A DNA stretch of 64,000 bases from Romboutsia faecis (GTDB lineage Bacteria; Bacillota; Clostridia; Peptostreptococcales; Peptostreptococcaceae). This document shows positions 7,956 through 16,200 of the stretch, one piece after another (positions within the stretch are counted from its first letter, which is position 1; every line of letters starts with the position of its first letter). The position numbers and the translations under genes were made by a program. The stretch is from positions 186,001-250,000 of the forward strand of contig NZ_JACRWE010000001.1 of assembly GCF_014323405.1 (NCBI RefSeq), read 5' to 3'. The notes beneath the pieces were generated by a model. That model did not search any database, was not told the origin of the DNA, and worked only from the letters and a program-made list of their open reading frames with translations.

Positions 7956-10538
7956 TTAGCTTTTCATTCTATTTTTTCTATTTAATATAAATAATGCTAC
8001 TAAGCAGCAAACACTCAAAATCGTAAGTATTACTATTCCACTATCGTCCCCGGTTTGTATATTATTTGGGCCACTTATGCTCTCATTTTTATCATTATTA
8101 TTAGGTTTTGTTGTGTCATTTGGTTTTTTTGGATTATCTGTATCTTCTGAACTAGAATCTATAACTTCGACTTTTACATCGACAAATCCATTATTACTAA
8201 ATCTAAATCTAAATTCATGTGTACCCAAATCTAATGTATCTAAATAATCTGTACTAAATACTATATATTCATCTTTTAAAGTATACTCCGTTCCTTCAGT
8301 TAAACTCTTATAATCTTTTTGTACAGACTCTAAAGTATTCCCATTATATCTTATCTTAAACGCTACTTCCTCTTTCTTATATTTGTCATAAGTTGCTTTA
8401 TTATTATCTACTATAGAATCTTTAATTGAGTCAGCATTATTATCAGTAATTTTCCAGACCTGAGTTCCTTTAAATGGATTTGCTGTTCCTATAGTTAAAC
8501 CTGTTGTAGTTTTTGAAAAAGTTCTAAGCCCATGGTTATATGGATCCGAAAAACCATCATTTGTGATTGTTTCGAAATTTTTACCATCCTCTGATACTAA
8601 TAATGAGAACCCTCTTTGACCTTTACTTAAATATTTGCAGCTTTCTATAAAATACTTAAAGTTTTGTATTTTTTCTTTATTTAAAAGTTTATCTAAACTT
8701 TCAATACTTTCTTCCGATAACTCGTCTTTATACTCTTCATATATTTTTTTTGCATCTTCTAAACATTTTAAAACAATCTCTTGCTCAGATATGCTTCTAT
8801 TCGATGTATTATCCTCATAAGTTGAATCTAATTCTTCAGTAATTACCTCTAAGTTTTTACTCATTTCTTCTAGTGAATCTATAATTTTCTCATTTTCTTG
8901 CGTTAAAACTTCTTTTTCTGATGTTTTCACAACACTTTCTTCATTTATATTCTCACTTATAGTTTCCTCTTTAATATCTATATCCTTGTTGCTATTTTCT
9001 TCATTATTATCTTCTTCATTAACATTTTTTTTATTAATGGTTTCTTCACTAATTTCTTCTGTTTCGGTTTCCTCACTTATTACTTCTTCTAATTTAGATG
9101 AAGAATTTTGTTTATTTGATAATATTTCTATCAGCTCTTTTATATACTTTATTTGACTTTCTATTTCTTCTTTTGTCATATCAAGTACATCCCCATTTGT
9201 AAACTGCATAATCGGATAAGCTAGGCTGCCTATATTAAATGTTCCCAGATATAACTTTCCTTGATATACTTCCATATCCCAAACATATTGATTTAAACTT
9301 GAACCAAATCCAGAAGTTTGATTTCCTACACGTTTTGAAAATAATTTATTTGGCTCTCCTGCTACAAGTTCTATATCTTCACTCTTATCCATACGCCAAA
9401 GATTTACAGGTTCACTTAAATCTTTATATAAATTCTCAAAATTAAAATTAAGTACATCTGATAATGCTATCATAGGGTCATTATATCCCCCTATATATAA
9501 GTGGTTGTTATATACCTCTAAATTAGCAGCTCCACTTCTTGATGCACCTAATCCTAATGGATATTTAGTATTATCTTCTTCTTTTCCTATTATAGGCTCA
9601 AATGTCCATTTCCCATTTTCATCATTTTCACCTCTAAACATGGCAAATGAAGATTTATCTCCATTCTTTCCTGTTACTACAGTAAAGTATAATTTATTAT
9701 TAAAACATACCATATCCCATATAGAACCACCAAATATACTATCTGTATAAAGATATGCAGGGTAGTCTAATAAGTCTTCTTGAGTACAAATTGTTTTAAA
9801 TGATGACTCTCCTTTTGAAGGTTCCGTAGATGATACTATATACGCGCCATTATCTCCTATCATACTTGCAATTAACTCATCACCTACTACAGTTAATCCT
9901 CTTATCCCCGTAGATATTGATGGACTTGAAGGTTTTTGTGACTTATATACAACTTTAGTTTCATCTGTCTTAGGATCAATTTCTAGTAGATATGGTGTTG
10001 TTCCTGTTGCAGAAAAATATAATTTGTCCTTAAATTCAATACTTGCCCTATACCCACCCATATTTTTAGGAGGTTCAATTATTGAAACTTCTAGCGTTTC
10101 TGTATTTAACTTAACTATTACAGCTCTATTTTGTGCCTCAGGATTATTTTTTTCATCTCCAACATATAAAGTTCCGTTATATAAAACATTTACGATTGCT
10201 TTAAGCTCACTTAATTCCATATTTAATTCATAAGCCATTTTTTTCATTGTATTATACATTGCACCATAGCAAGTCCCTATGTACATATACTTTCCATATC
10301 CTACTGATGACCAAGAATAGTTTTGACCTGTATCTGCATCTCCATTCTCGAAATCTATTATTCCATCGTCTTCTTTTGGTCCATTTTCTGGATGAGAAAG
10401 TTTACCTGCTGTATAATTACCGTTATTTGATTCATATGTATACTTAACCTGTCTACTACTTCCAGCAAATGCTGTTGTTGTCATAACTATACATATTATC
10501 AAAGATATTACCATATTTTTTCTTAAAATTTTACCCAT
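7956..10538 (-). CDS. Surface protein with propeller-like region, X2-like domain and sortase-like anchor
   Basis: An 860-residue exported protein. It begins with a signal peptide (about residues 1-26, ending TTAFAG). Residues about 50-440 contain repeated strand segments of the type GKLYLGTFN, NNHLYIGGYN and NKLYFTVVTG, suggesting a beta-propeller-like fold. A strongly acidic, low-complexity stretch follows (about 460-600). Near residues 730-805 the segment with YNGNTLES, LTEGTEYTL and LDLGTHEF matches the X2-like carbohydrate-associated module (CBM_X2). The tail has NIQTGD (about residue 826), a hydrophobic helix and RKNRMKS, the layout of a sortase sorting signal, although the motif is not a canonical LPXTG. 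The ligand is unknown. Confidence 0.72.
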   Translation of the reverse strand: MGKILRKNMVISLIICIVMTTTAFAGSSRQVKYTYESNNGNYTAGKLSHPENGPKEDDGIIDFENGDADTGQNYSWSSVGYGKYMYIGTCYGAMYNTMKKMAYELNMELSELKAIVNVLYNGTLYVGDEKNNPEAQNRAVIVKLNTETLEVSIIEPPKNMGGYRASIEFKDKLYFSATGTTPYLLEIDPKTDETKVVYKSQKPSSPSISTGIRGLTVVGDELIASMIGDNGAYIVSSTEPSKGESSFKTICTQEDLLDYPAYLYTDSIFGGSIWDMVCFNNKLYFTVVTGKNGDKSSFAMFRGENDENGKWTFEPIIGKEEDNTKYPLGLGASRSGAANLEVYNNHLYIGGYNDPMIALSDVLNFNFENLYKDLSEPVNLWRMDKSEDIELVAGEPNKLFSKRVGNQTSGFGSSLNQYVWDMEVYQGKLYLGTFNIGSLAYPIMQFTNGDVLDMTKEEIESQIKYIKELIEILSNKQNSSSKLEEVISEETETEEISEETINKKNVNEEDNNEENSNKDIDIKEETISENINEESVVKTSEKEVLTQENEKIIDSLEEMSKNLEVITEELDSTYEDNTSNRSISEQEIVLKCLEDAKKIYEEYKDELSEESIESLDKLLNKEKIQNFKYFIESCKYLSKGQRGFSLLVSEDGKNFETITNDGFSDPYNHGLRTFSKTTTGLTIGTANPFKGTQVWKITDNNADSIKDSIVDNNKATYDKYKKEEVAFKIRYNGNTLESVQKDYKSLTEGTEYTLKDEYIVFSTDYLDTLDLGTHEFRFRFSNNGFVDVKVEVIDSSSEDTDNPKKPNDTTKPNNNDKNESISGPNNIQTGDDSGIVILTILSVCCLVALFILNRKNRMKS

Positions 10539-10818
10539 TTATTAAATCTCCCTCTATATTTTATAAATTTCTACATTTATAAAAATAATAACATTCTAAA
10601 GAGTGAGTTCGATATTACTCTAAATGATACTTTGTGTTATACCGTTTATTACCTGTATAAAATTCTATGTATAATATAGATACTTTCTAAAAATAATTAA
10701 TTTCTTTTTTCATGGATTAAAATTTCAAGCAATGTTCCTAATATATTTCTATATTTTGTACTTATTAAATACTTAAATTCTATCGTTATATTTTATAAAC
10801 TCTTCATATATCAATAAA
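10539..10818 (-). other. Intergenic region: long 5' leader of the surface-protein gene
   Basis: AT-rich sequence with no convincing gene on either strand. A short imperfect hairpin (AGAGTGAGTTCGATATTACTCT, near 10600-10621) would fall in the untranslated leader. I could not match it to a known riboswitch class, and in particular I see no GEMM-type c-di-GMP motif. Confidence 0.4.
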
Positions 10819-10847
10819 AAATGAACTCTAATAACTAGAGTTCATTC
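10819..10847 (-). terminator. Rho-independent terminator of the desulfoferrodoxin gene
   Basis: AATGAACTCTA (10820-10830) pairs with TAGAGTTCATT (10836-10846), followed by a T run on the minus strand. Confidence 0.88.
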
Positions 10848-10871
10848 TTTAAGTTGTATTTTAAATTTTAT

Positions 10872-11258
10872 CTATAATTCTACTTTCCATAATCCATGAA
10901 GATTACAGTAAGAATATACTTCTAATATTTTATCACTTTCAGTTAAAGCAAATTCTATAATTGGCTCACTATTTACATCTAAACATTTACGCTGTCCACC
11001 TTGTTTAGTTAGCACATATATCCAGCTTATATGATGATCTTGTGTCATAGGATGTAATGTACTTCCAACTTGTACCTTTACTTTATTATCATTGATATTT
11101 ACTACTGGTATATGTTTTTCTACTGAAGCTTCTGTAGTATTCGCCACTAATTCATTCATTACTTTGCCACAACATACAATTTTAGGCCCTTTGCTTTCTA
11201 CCATTCCTACTAAGTTACCACAAATACTACATATGAAAAACTTTTTTGTATTATTCAT
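10872..11258 (-). CDS. Desulfoferrodoxin (superoxide reductase, 2Fe type)
   Basis: The protein is about 128 residues. An N-terminal rubredoxin-like centre I is visible (CSIC then VCCGK, four Cys ligands). The superoxide-reducing centre II has its ligands in EKHIPVV, the HPMTQDHHISWIYV segment and the C-terminal YCNLHGLW (His and Cys). It reduces superoxide to peroxide in the cytosol of anaerobes without releasing oxygen. The frame opens at 11294, but the ATG at 11258 (MNNTKKFFICS) follows GGGGGAT at suitable spacing and starts exactly at the domain. It is monocistronic and ends at a terminator. Confidence 0.95.
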   Translation of the reverse strand: MNNTKKFFICSICGNLVGMVESKGPKIVCCGKVMNELVANTTEASVEKHIPVVNINDNKVKVQVGSTLHPMTQDHHISWIYVLTKQGGQRKCLDVNSEPIIEFALTESDKILEVYSYCNLHGLWKVEL

Positions 11259-11315
11259 ATTACAATCCCCCATAATATTAAAAATTATCATCATTAATAT
11301 TTATGTTTTAGTTCA

Positions 11316-12467
11316 TTAAAATATACTAATTTTTTCTATTCTATCAAAAGCTTCTTCTAAGATCTTAATATCCTTATTACAAGTTAATCTTATATAATTT
11401 TTATATTCATCTCCAAAAATATCTCCAGGAAGTACTAAAACTCCACTCTCTAGTAATAAATTTGAAAAAGCTACTCCATCTAATCCTGTTTTTTCAATAT
11501 CAATAAATAAGTATATACATCCTTGAGGCAATTTTACTTCAATATTATCTATTTTATTAATTCTAGAAAAAGCGTACTTTATTCTATCATTATAAGTACA
11601 TCTTAATTTAATACTTATCTCTTTTCTGAGTTTAAGAGCTTCTATAGACCCTTCTTGGCATATAGTAGGAGCTGAATAAGTTATTCCGTCATTTATATAT
11701 TTGGCTATATTAATAATCTCTTCACTACCTATCATGTATCCAATTCGCCATCCTGTCATTGCATAATCCTTAGACATAGATTTAAGTACAATTGTATTCG
11801 TAAGATTTTTATCTATTTCTAACATTGATACAAATTTATTATCAGCATATGTAAATGCCGTATAAACTTCATCTGATAATATCATAAAGTTATTTTCTAT
11901 ACTTAACTTATATATATCTTCTAGTAAACTTTTTGGATAAATTGCTCCCGTCGGATTGTTTGGTGAATTTATTATTATTGCCTTGGTTTTGTGTGTTACT
12001 TTTTCTTTTATCTCTCCTATAGTTGGTATAAAACCATTTGTTTCACTAGTCTTTACTAACACTATATTTCCATCTACTGAACTGACTTGATCTATATATG
12101 CTGGATAATAAGGTGCAATTACTAAGATTTCATCGCCGTTGTTTACTATTCCTTGTAATGCTAGATACAGTGCATGCCCAGCTCCAATAGTTACTATTAT
12201 ATTTTCTAAATTTATTTTACATTCATAATCTTCTTCTACAGATTTAACTATTATCTCTCTAAACTTAGGATCTCCTAATGGATGAGTATATAGTGTATGA
12301 CCTATGACATTATTTCTTACTGCTGCATCTATAACTCTTTGATCTGTGAATATATCATGATCTCCTACACTTAAATCTATTATATCATGTCTTAAATTTA
12401 TAGTATCTGATGCTGCCATCATTGCGTTTGCTTTTATATTTTGATATTTGTTAGATATAAAACTCAT
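11316..12467 (-). CDS. PLP-dependent aminotransferase, class I
   Basis: A 383-residue fold-type I aminotransferase. The motif SPNNPTGAIYP (near residue 167) and the cofactor lysine in SMSKDYAMTGWRIGYM (near residue 232) are both present, with C-terminal R-L-T-C supplying the usual substrate-carboxylate arginine. The family transfers an amino group between an amino acid and 2-oxoglutarate; the amino acid cannot be assigned. It follows the YjiH-family transporter by 44 bases in what appears to be one T-box-controlled unit, suggesting it processes whatever that transporter moves. Confidence 0.9.
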   Translation of the reverse strand: MSFISNKYQNIKANAMMAASDTINLRHDIIDLSVGDHDIFTDQRVIDAAVRNNVIGHTLYTHPLGDPKFREIIVKSVEEDYECKINLENIIVTIGAGHALYLALQGIVNNGDEILVIAPYYPAYIDQVSSVDGNIVLVKTSETNGFIPTIGEIKEKVTHKTKAIIINSPNNPTGAIYPKSLLEDIYKLSIENNFMILSDEVYTAFTYADNKFVSMLEIDKNLTNTIVLKSMSKDYAMTGWRIGYMIGSEEIINIAKYINDGITYSAPTICQEGSIEALKLRKEISIKLRCTYNDRIKYAFSRINKIDNIEVKLPQGCIYLFIDIEKTGLDGVAFSNLLLESGVLVLPGDIFGDEYKNYIRLTCNKDIKILEEAFDRIEKISIF

Positions 12468-12511
12468 ACTCTTTCTCCTTACAATATTTCTAAACTATAC
12501 AATAATTAATT

Positions 12512-13876
12512 TTAAAATACAAAATTGGCAATTAAAGTTATTATTGGTAATGTAATTATAGTTCTTTCTATAAATATTACAAATAAATCTTTTATATTTA
12601 AAGGAATATCTGACTTTAATATTATTACTCCTGTTTCAGTCATGTAAATTAACTGCGTAAATGATAATGCCCCGATTATAAATCTCGTCATTTCTGACTC
12701 TATCCCTGCTGCTAACACTGATGGTAAGAACATATCAGCAAATCCTACAAGTACTGCTGGTGCAGCTTGAGTTGATTCTGGTATTTGAAGTAAATTTAAG
12801 AAAAATATTACTGGATATGAAAGTATAGTAAATATAGGAGTATACTCTGTTACTATAAGTCCTAAAGTTCCCCAACACATAACCATAGGCATTAAATTTA
12901 TATATACATCAATAACTATTTTAAATCCATTTTTAATTATATCTATAAAACTATTATTTGAATTAGCCTTACTTACTCCAGTATTGAAAGCATGTTGTAA
13001 TGTAGACATATTTTCAGGTACTTCTTCATTTATTTGACACTTGACCATGTATTCATCACTTATTTTACTTAATGGATAAATTCTTGGTAATACTATAGCT
13101 GCCATAAAAGATGCAAGTGATATTGTTAAATAAAATGGTAAAAATAAGTGAGATATTTTTAAGAAAGATGCTACTACTGTTGCAAATGGTAGCGATACCA
13201 GTGAGAAACATGATGATATTATTGCTGCTTCCTTCGCTGTATAATATCCTTCTTGTAGTTGCTTATTAGTAAGTACTATTCCTACAGGTCCGCTTCCTAT
13301 CCATGATGCTATTGCATCTATTGCACTTCTTCCTGGCACTAAGAATAGCGGACGCATTATACCTTTTATTAAAGTTCCAAAAAAGTCCATAATTCCATAA
13401 TTAAGTAGTAAAGGTAAGAAGAATCCTGATAATAAAAACCATGTTGCAAGAGTTGGCATTAAATCGAATAGTAAAGTTCCTCCAGTTGCCGGTGAATGCA
13501 TGAATTCTGGTCCTACTTTGAAAAATGTACTTAAGATAAATATTGATCCTATTATACGAAAAGTTATCCATATTGGTGTTATATAAAAACATTCATTTAA
13601 AAATTCATTGTTTATTATTACTTTTGGCTTAAATATTACTGTTATTATTGAGACTATTGTAGATAATAATACTACTACTGTCATAAGGGCTGGTAGATAC
13701 TCACCAAAGTATTCTTTGAATAAATCAGCCATATATCCAATTCCTATGTTTATACTACCTGCATAATTAAGTGGTAATATAAATAATATAATTCCTACCA
13801 CTGATGGCATAACAAACTTTATAATTTCATTAAATTTCTTATTATTTTGTTTTTTTATTGTATTAATATTTTGCAT
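12512..13876 (-). CDS. YjiH-family membrane transporter (nucleoside-recognition / Gate domain)
   Basis: This 454-residue protein has about eleven hydrophobic segments and the Gate/nucleoside-recognition type region WIGSGPVGIVLTN (near residue 191), followed by a second similar half. It fits the YjiH family, whose substrates are not settled. Its stop-to-start distance to the aminotransferase and the T-box upstream point to an amino-acid-linked role rather than nucleoside uptake; this is inference. A GGAGGATT Shine-Dalgarno precedes the ATG. Its start lies one base after the stop of a 22-codon ORF (13878-13946). Confidence 0.82.
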   Translation of the reverse strand: MQNINTIKKQNNKKFNEIIKFVMPSVVGIILFILPLNYAGSINIGIGYMADLFKEYFGEYLPALMTVVVLLSTIVSIITVIFKPKVIINNEFLNECFYITPIWITFRIIGSIFILSTFFKVGPEFMHSPATGGTLLFDLMPTLATWFLLSGFFLPLLLNYGIMDFFGTLIKGIMRPLFLVPGRSAIDAIASWIGSGPVGIVLTNKQLQEGYYTAKEAAIISSCFSLVSLPFATVVASFLKISHLFLPFYLTISLASFMAAIVLPRIYPLSKISDEYMVKCQINEEVPENMSTLQHAFNTGVSKANSNNSFIDIIKNGFKIVIDVYINLMPMVMCWGTLGLIVTEYTPIFTILSYPVIFFLNLLQIPESTQAAPAVLVGFADMFLPSVLAAGIESEMTRFIIGALSFTQLIYMTETGVIILKSDIPLNIKDLFVIFIERTIITLPIITLIANFVF

Positions 13877-13877
13877 T

Positions 13878-13946
13878 TCATAATCCTCCTGAATTTATAA
13901 TTTTTATTTTTAGAGTTATATTCTTCTTATTCCTCCTATCTTCCAT
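13878..13946 (-). CDS. Putative 22-residue leader peptide between T-box and transporter
   Basis: A very strong Shine-Dalgarno (AAGGAGGTGATAGAA) precedes an ATG at 13946. The 22-codon frame begins MEDRRNKKNITLK and ends GGL, with its TGA one base before the transporter start. It contains tandem AGG AGG arginine codons. The spacing suggests translational coupling or a leader role. It may be an accidental frame in a leader, but the ribosome site is better than that of the transporter itself. Confidence 0.5.
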   Translation of the reverse strand: MEDRRNKKNITLKIKIINSGGL

Positions 13947-13992
13947 TTCTATCACCTCCTTATTTTTATAATCAAATTCATTTTCTTGTAAT

Positions 13993-14232
13993 TAAAAAAC
14001 GCCTCTTGGTTTATTAAAACCAAGAGACGATTATCCGCGTTACCACTCTTATTGAAAATTATATTTATTTATAATTTTCCTCTCAAACTCTTAAGGCGAG
14101 TAACCTATCATCATACTTAATTTCCGATGATATCCTCCAAGGCTCTCTTCATTGTAAACTTAATTATTAGGCTCACACCAACCCTAACTCGCTGAAACTT
14201 TATTTACATTTACTCTCCTCTTCATTGGATTA
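13993..14232 (-). ncRNA. T-box riboswitch leader
   Basis: Read on the minus strand. The T-box core AAGAGTGGTAACGCGG (14050-14035) is followed by a terminator (GTCTCTTGGTTTT with AAACCAAGAGGC, then a T run, about 14029-13993). Stem I carries the loop-E partners AGTA (14214-14211) and GAA (14150-14148), separated by the pairing AATGTAAAT / GTTTACAAT, and a distal GGTTGGTGTGAGCC segment. With the usual GAA-N-XXX spacing the specifier is AGA (Arg, 14146-14144); a one-base shift gives GAG (Glu). The UGGU bulge expects a tRNA with discriminator A. It controls the YjiH-family transporter and aminotransferase in response to uncharged tRNA. Confidence 0.9.
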
Positions 14233-14371
14233 ATTTAATATTTTGTTATTTAAATAATATATTCAATCTTTAGAATTGTCAATATATTTTAAAATATTTT
14301 TTCTATAGATATTATTCAAAATCTATATATATTAAAACATTCACATTTATTTTATTTAGATTAATCCATTT

Positions 14372-14995
14372 CTATTTAGATTCAACCATATATCGTAATA
14401 CTGTTTTTAGTTTTTCTTGAGATGTTTTTCTAAAATCAGATATGTAAATTTCTCTATGTGCTTTATTTTTTATTAATAAGTTATTATCTTCACAAAACTG
14501 TTTCATTACTTCAAAAGTCTTATACTCATCATCAAAAGGTCCTATATGCATCATTTGAACGCACATACCTTCATCAATAGTACAAAATTCAACTTCATCT
14601 AGTAAAATATTTTTATTCTTCTTTTTTACAATATCTATAGCTTCTTGAAATACACCTTCATTAACAAATTTTGGCTGTCTAATCATTATTGTATATACCA
14701 AATTATTTTTATCAAATACTTCATCATTTCTAGATTCTTCTTTCAAATCCCATATGCCTTCTAAAGGGTATACAGTATAGTCGAAGTATCCAATTGGAGT
14801 TATTCCTTTTTTAGGCATCATTTTTATAGCATAAGCCAATGAGTATAAAGTACCTACTTTTTCAGAAAACTCTTCACTATTTGGATTTCCACTTCCTTTT
14901 ATTTGAATAAATTTTAACTTTTCCATATTTACTATTTCAGGTTTAGTTATTGGCATGTAATAATTTTTTTCTTTTTTTCTCCATTCATGTTTCAT
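14372..14995 (-). CDS. GyrI-like small-molecule-binding domain protein
   Basis: Stand-alone GyrI-like (SOUL/Rob C-terminal type) protein of about 207 residues. The repeated strands and the pattern KLKFIQIKGSG, FDYTVYPLEGIWD and CVQMMHIGPFDDEYKT are typical. Such proteins bind or hydrolyse small hydrophobic toxins. The AGGAG before the ATG at 14995 (MKHEWRKKEKNYY) supports the shorter start over the one at 15031. It lies about 40 bases after the MarR regulator and is probably co-transcribed, so it may belong to a drug-response pair. Confidence 0.82.
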   Translation of the reverse strand: MKHEWRKKEKNYYMPITKPEIVNMEKLKFIQIKGSGNPNSEEFSEKVGTLYSLAYAIKMMPKKGITPIGYFDYTVYPLEGIWDLKEESRNDEVFDKNNLVYTIMIRQPKFVNEGVFQEAIDIVKKKNKNILLDEVEFCTIDEGMCVQMMHIGPFDDEYKTFEVMKQFCEDNNLLIKNKAHREIYISDFRKTSQEKLKTVLRYMVESK

Positions 14996-15037
14996 ATTTG
15001 TTCTCCTATTCACTTTACTTAAGTAAATCATCTCACT

Positions 15038-15469
15038 TTACTTTTTAATCCACTCTTTGCTTAAGCAATCTTTTAATATTTTAAAATTATCTTCTCCTAT
15101 AGAATTTATAATCTCATCCTCAAATTTTTCTTTTAAAATTAATGTCTCCTTGCAAAATCTCATTCCTTTTTCAGTTAGATAAAGTAACTTATCTCTAGCA
15201 TTTGTATCTTGATTTTCTATTATAATATATCCTCTTTCAGCTAAACTTTTTGCACTTTTGTGAGCTCCTTGACGTGAAATCCCTATTATTCTTGCAGTCT
15301 GTGCTACCGTTAATTCATTTTTTTCTATCAATGCTAACATATATGATTCTGTATCACTAACTCTTTCTTCTCCCATTTTGATCCAAGTTTCTATAACCAA
15401 CCTTCTTAATTTTGCATGTTTTTCACTTATTAAATCTATTATATTTAGACTTTGAAAATCTGAATTCAT
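15038..15469 (-). CDS. MarR-family transcriptional regulator
   Basis: A 143-residue winged-helix protein. The recognition-helix region LTVAQTARIIGISRQGAHKSAKSLAERGYI (about residues 53-82) and the wing segment NQDTNARDKLLYLTEKG are typical MarR features. It is transcribed divergently from the DUF2798 membrane protein, and the shared intergenic region contains a perfect GTCAAC/GTTGAC palindrome over the divergent promoter start. It probably represses that gene and possibly itself. Confidence 0.9.
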   Translation of the reverse strand: MNSDFQSLNIIDLISEKHAKLRRLVIETWIKMGEERVSDTESYMLALIEKNELTVAQTARIIGISRQGAHKSAKSLAERGYIIIENQDTNARDKLLYLTEKGMRFCKETLILKEKFEDEIINSIGEDNFKILKDCLSKEWIKK

Positions 15470-15553
15470 CTTAATTCTCCTTTGTCTTAATTAAGTACTA
15501 TATTTATATTATATATAATTTGTCAAATAAATAATGTATTTTAGTAAACTTAG

Positions 15554-15604
15554 TTGACTTTTTTTGCAAAAAGATGATATTATACTTTAGTCAACAAAGT
15601 TGAC
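15554..15604 (+). promoter_or_regulatory. Promoter and probable MarR operator of the DUF2798 gene
   Basis: -35 TTGACT (15554-15559), 18-base spacer, -10 TATTAT (15578-15583). The perfect palindrome GTCAACAAAGTTGAC (15590-15604) covers the expected start point. A further AGTTGACT half-site overlaps the -35 element. Binding here would block transcription, as expected for a MarR repressor encoded just upstream on the other strand. Confidence 0.65.
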
Positions 15605-15630
15605 AATATAATAAAACAGAGGTAATTAAC

Positions 15631-16116
15631 TTGTTTAAAAATAAGAAGGAGAAATTTATATTTATATTAATGATATGTACATCAATGGTATTTATTATGA
15701 GTTGCTATAATGTAGCTATGATTGAAGGATTTTCATCAAATACATTTAAGCATGCTTTAATGGGATTCCCACTAGCTTTTATCTATGCATTAATTGGAGA
15801 TATATTCATAGTTGGTAGAATTGTAAAAATTATCACAAGTAAAATATTGAAAGCAAATGATAGTATGACAAAAGTAGGAATATGTATGTCATTTTTCACA
15901 GGATGTGGTATGGTTATTTGGATGTCATTTTTTGGGGTAGCTACTAATATGGGATTTGGACCTAACTTTATTTCTGATTATGGTATGGCAATAATTACAA
16001 ACTTTATTTTTGCTATTCCATTAAATTTACTAATTATTTCCCCTTTAATGAGACTTTTATTCTTCAAAATGTTTCCACCTATTGCAAATGGTAATATTCA
16101 AAGAAATGCTGTATAA
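15631..16116 (+). CDS. DUF2798 membrane protein
   Basis: 161 residues, four hydrophobic helices arranged as two similar halves (about 9-27, 43-66, 84-106, 118-142), matching DUF2798 proteins, whose function is unknown. The start is a TTG preceded by AGAGGT at 7 bases; no ATG lies nearby in frame. The gene ends in a strong terminator. The MarR operator in front suggests induction by a small molecule. Confidence 0.75.
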   Translation: MFKNKKEKFIFILMICTSMVFIMSCYNVAMIEGFSSNTFKHALMGFPLAFIYALIGDIFIVGRIVKIITSKILKANDSMTKVGICMSFFTGCGMVIWMSFFGVATNMGFGPNFISDYGMAIITNFIFAIPLNLLIISPLMRLLFFKMFPPIANGNIQRNAV

Positions 16117-16117
16117 T

Positions 16118-16155
16118 AAAAAACCGTATCAAAAATAAGTGATACGGTTTTTTAT
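16118..16155. terminator. Bidirectional terminator
   Basis: AAAAACCGTATC pairs with GATACGGTTTTTT, between the convergent DUF2798 and MFS genes. Confidence 0.88.
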
Positions 16156-16200
16156 TATGATATTTTATCTTATTATATTTTTCAAATAAATTTTCATATT

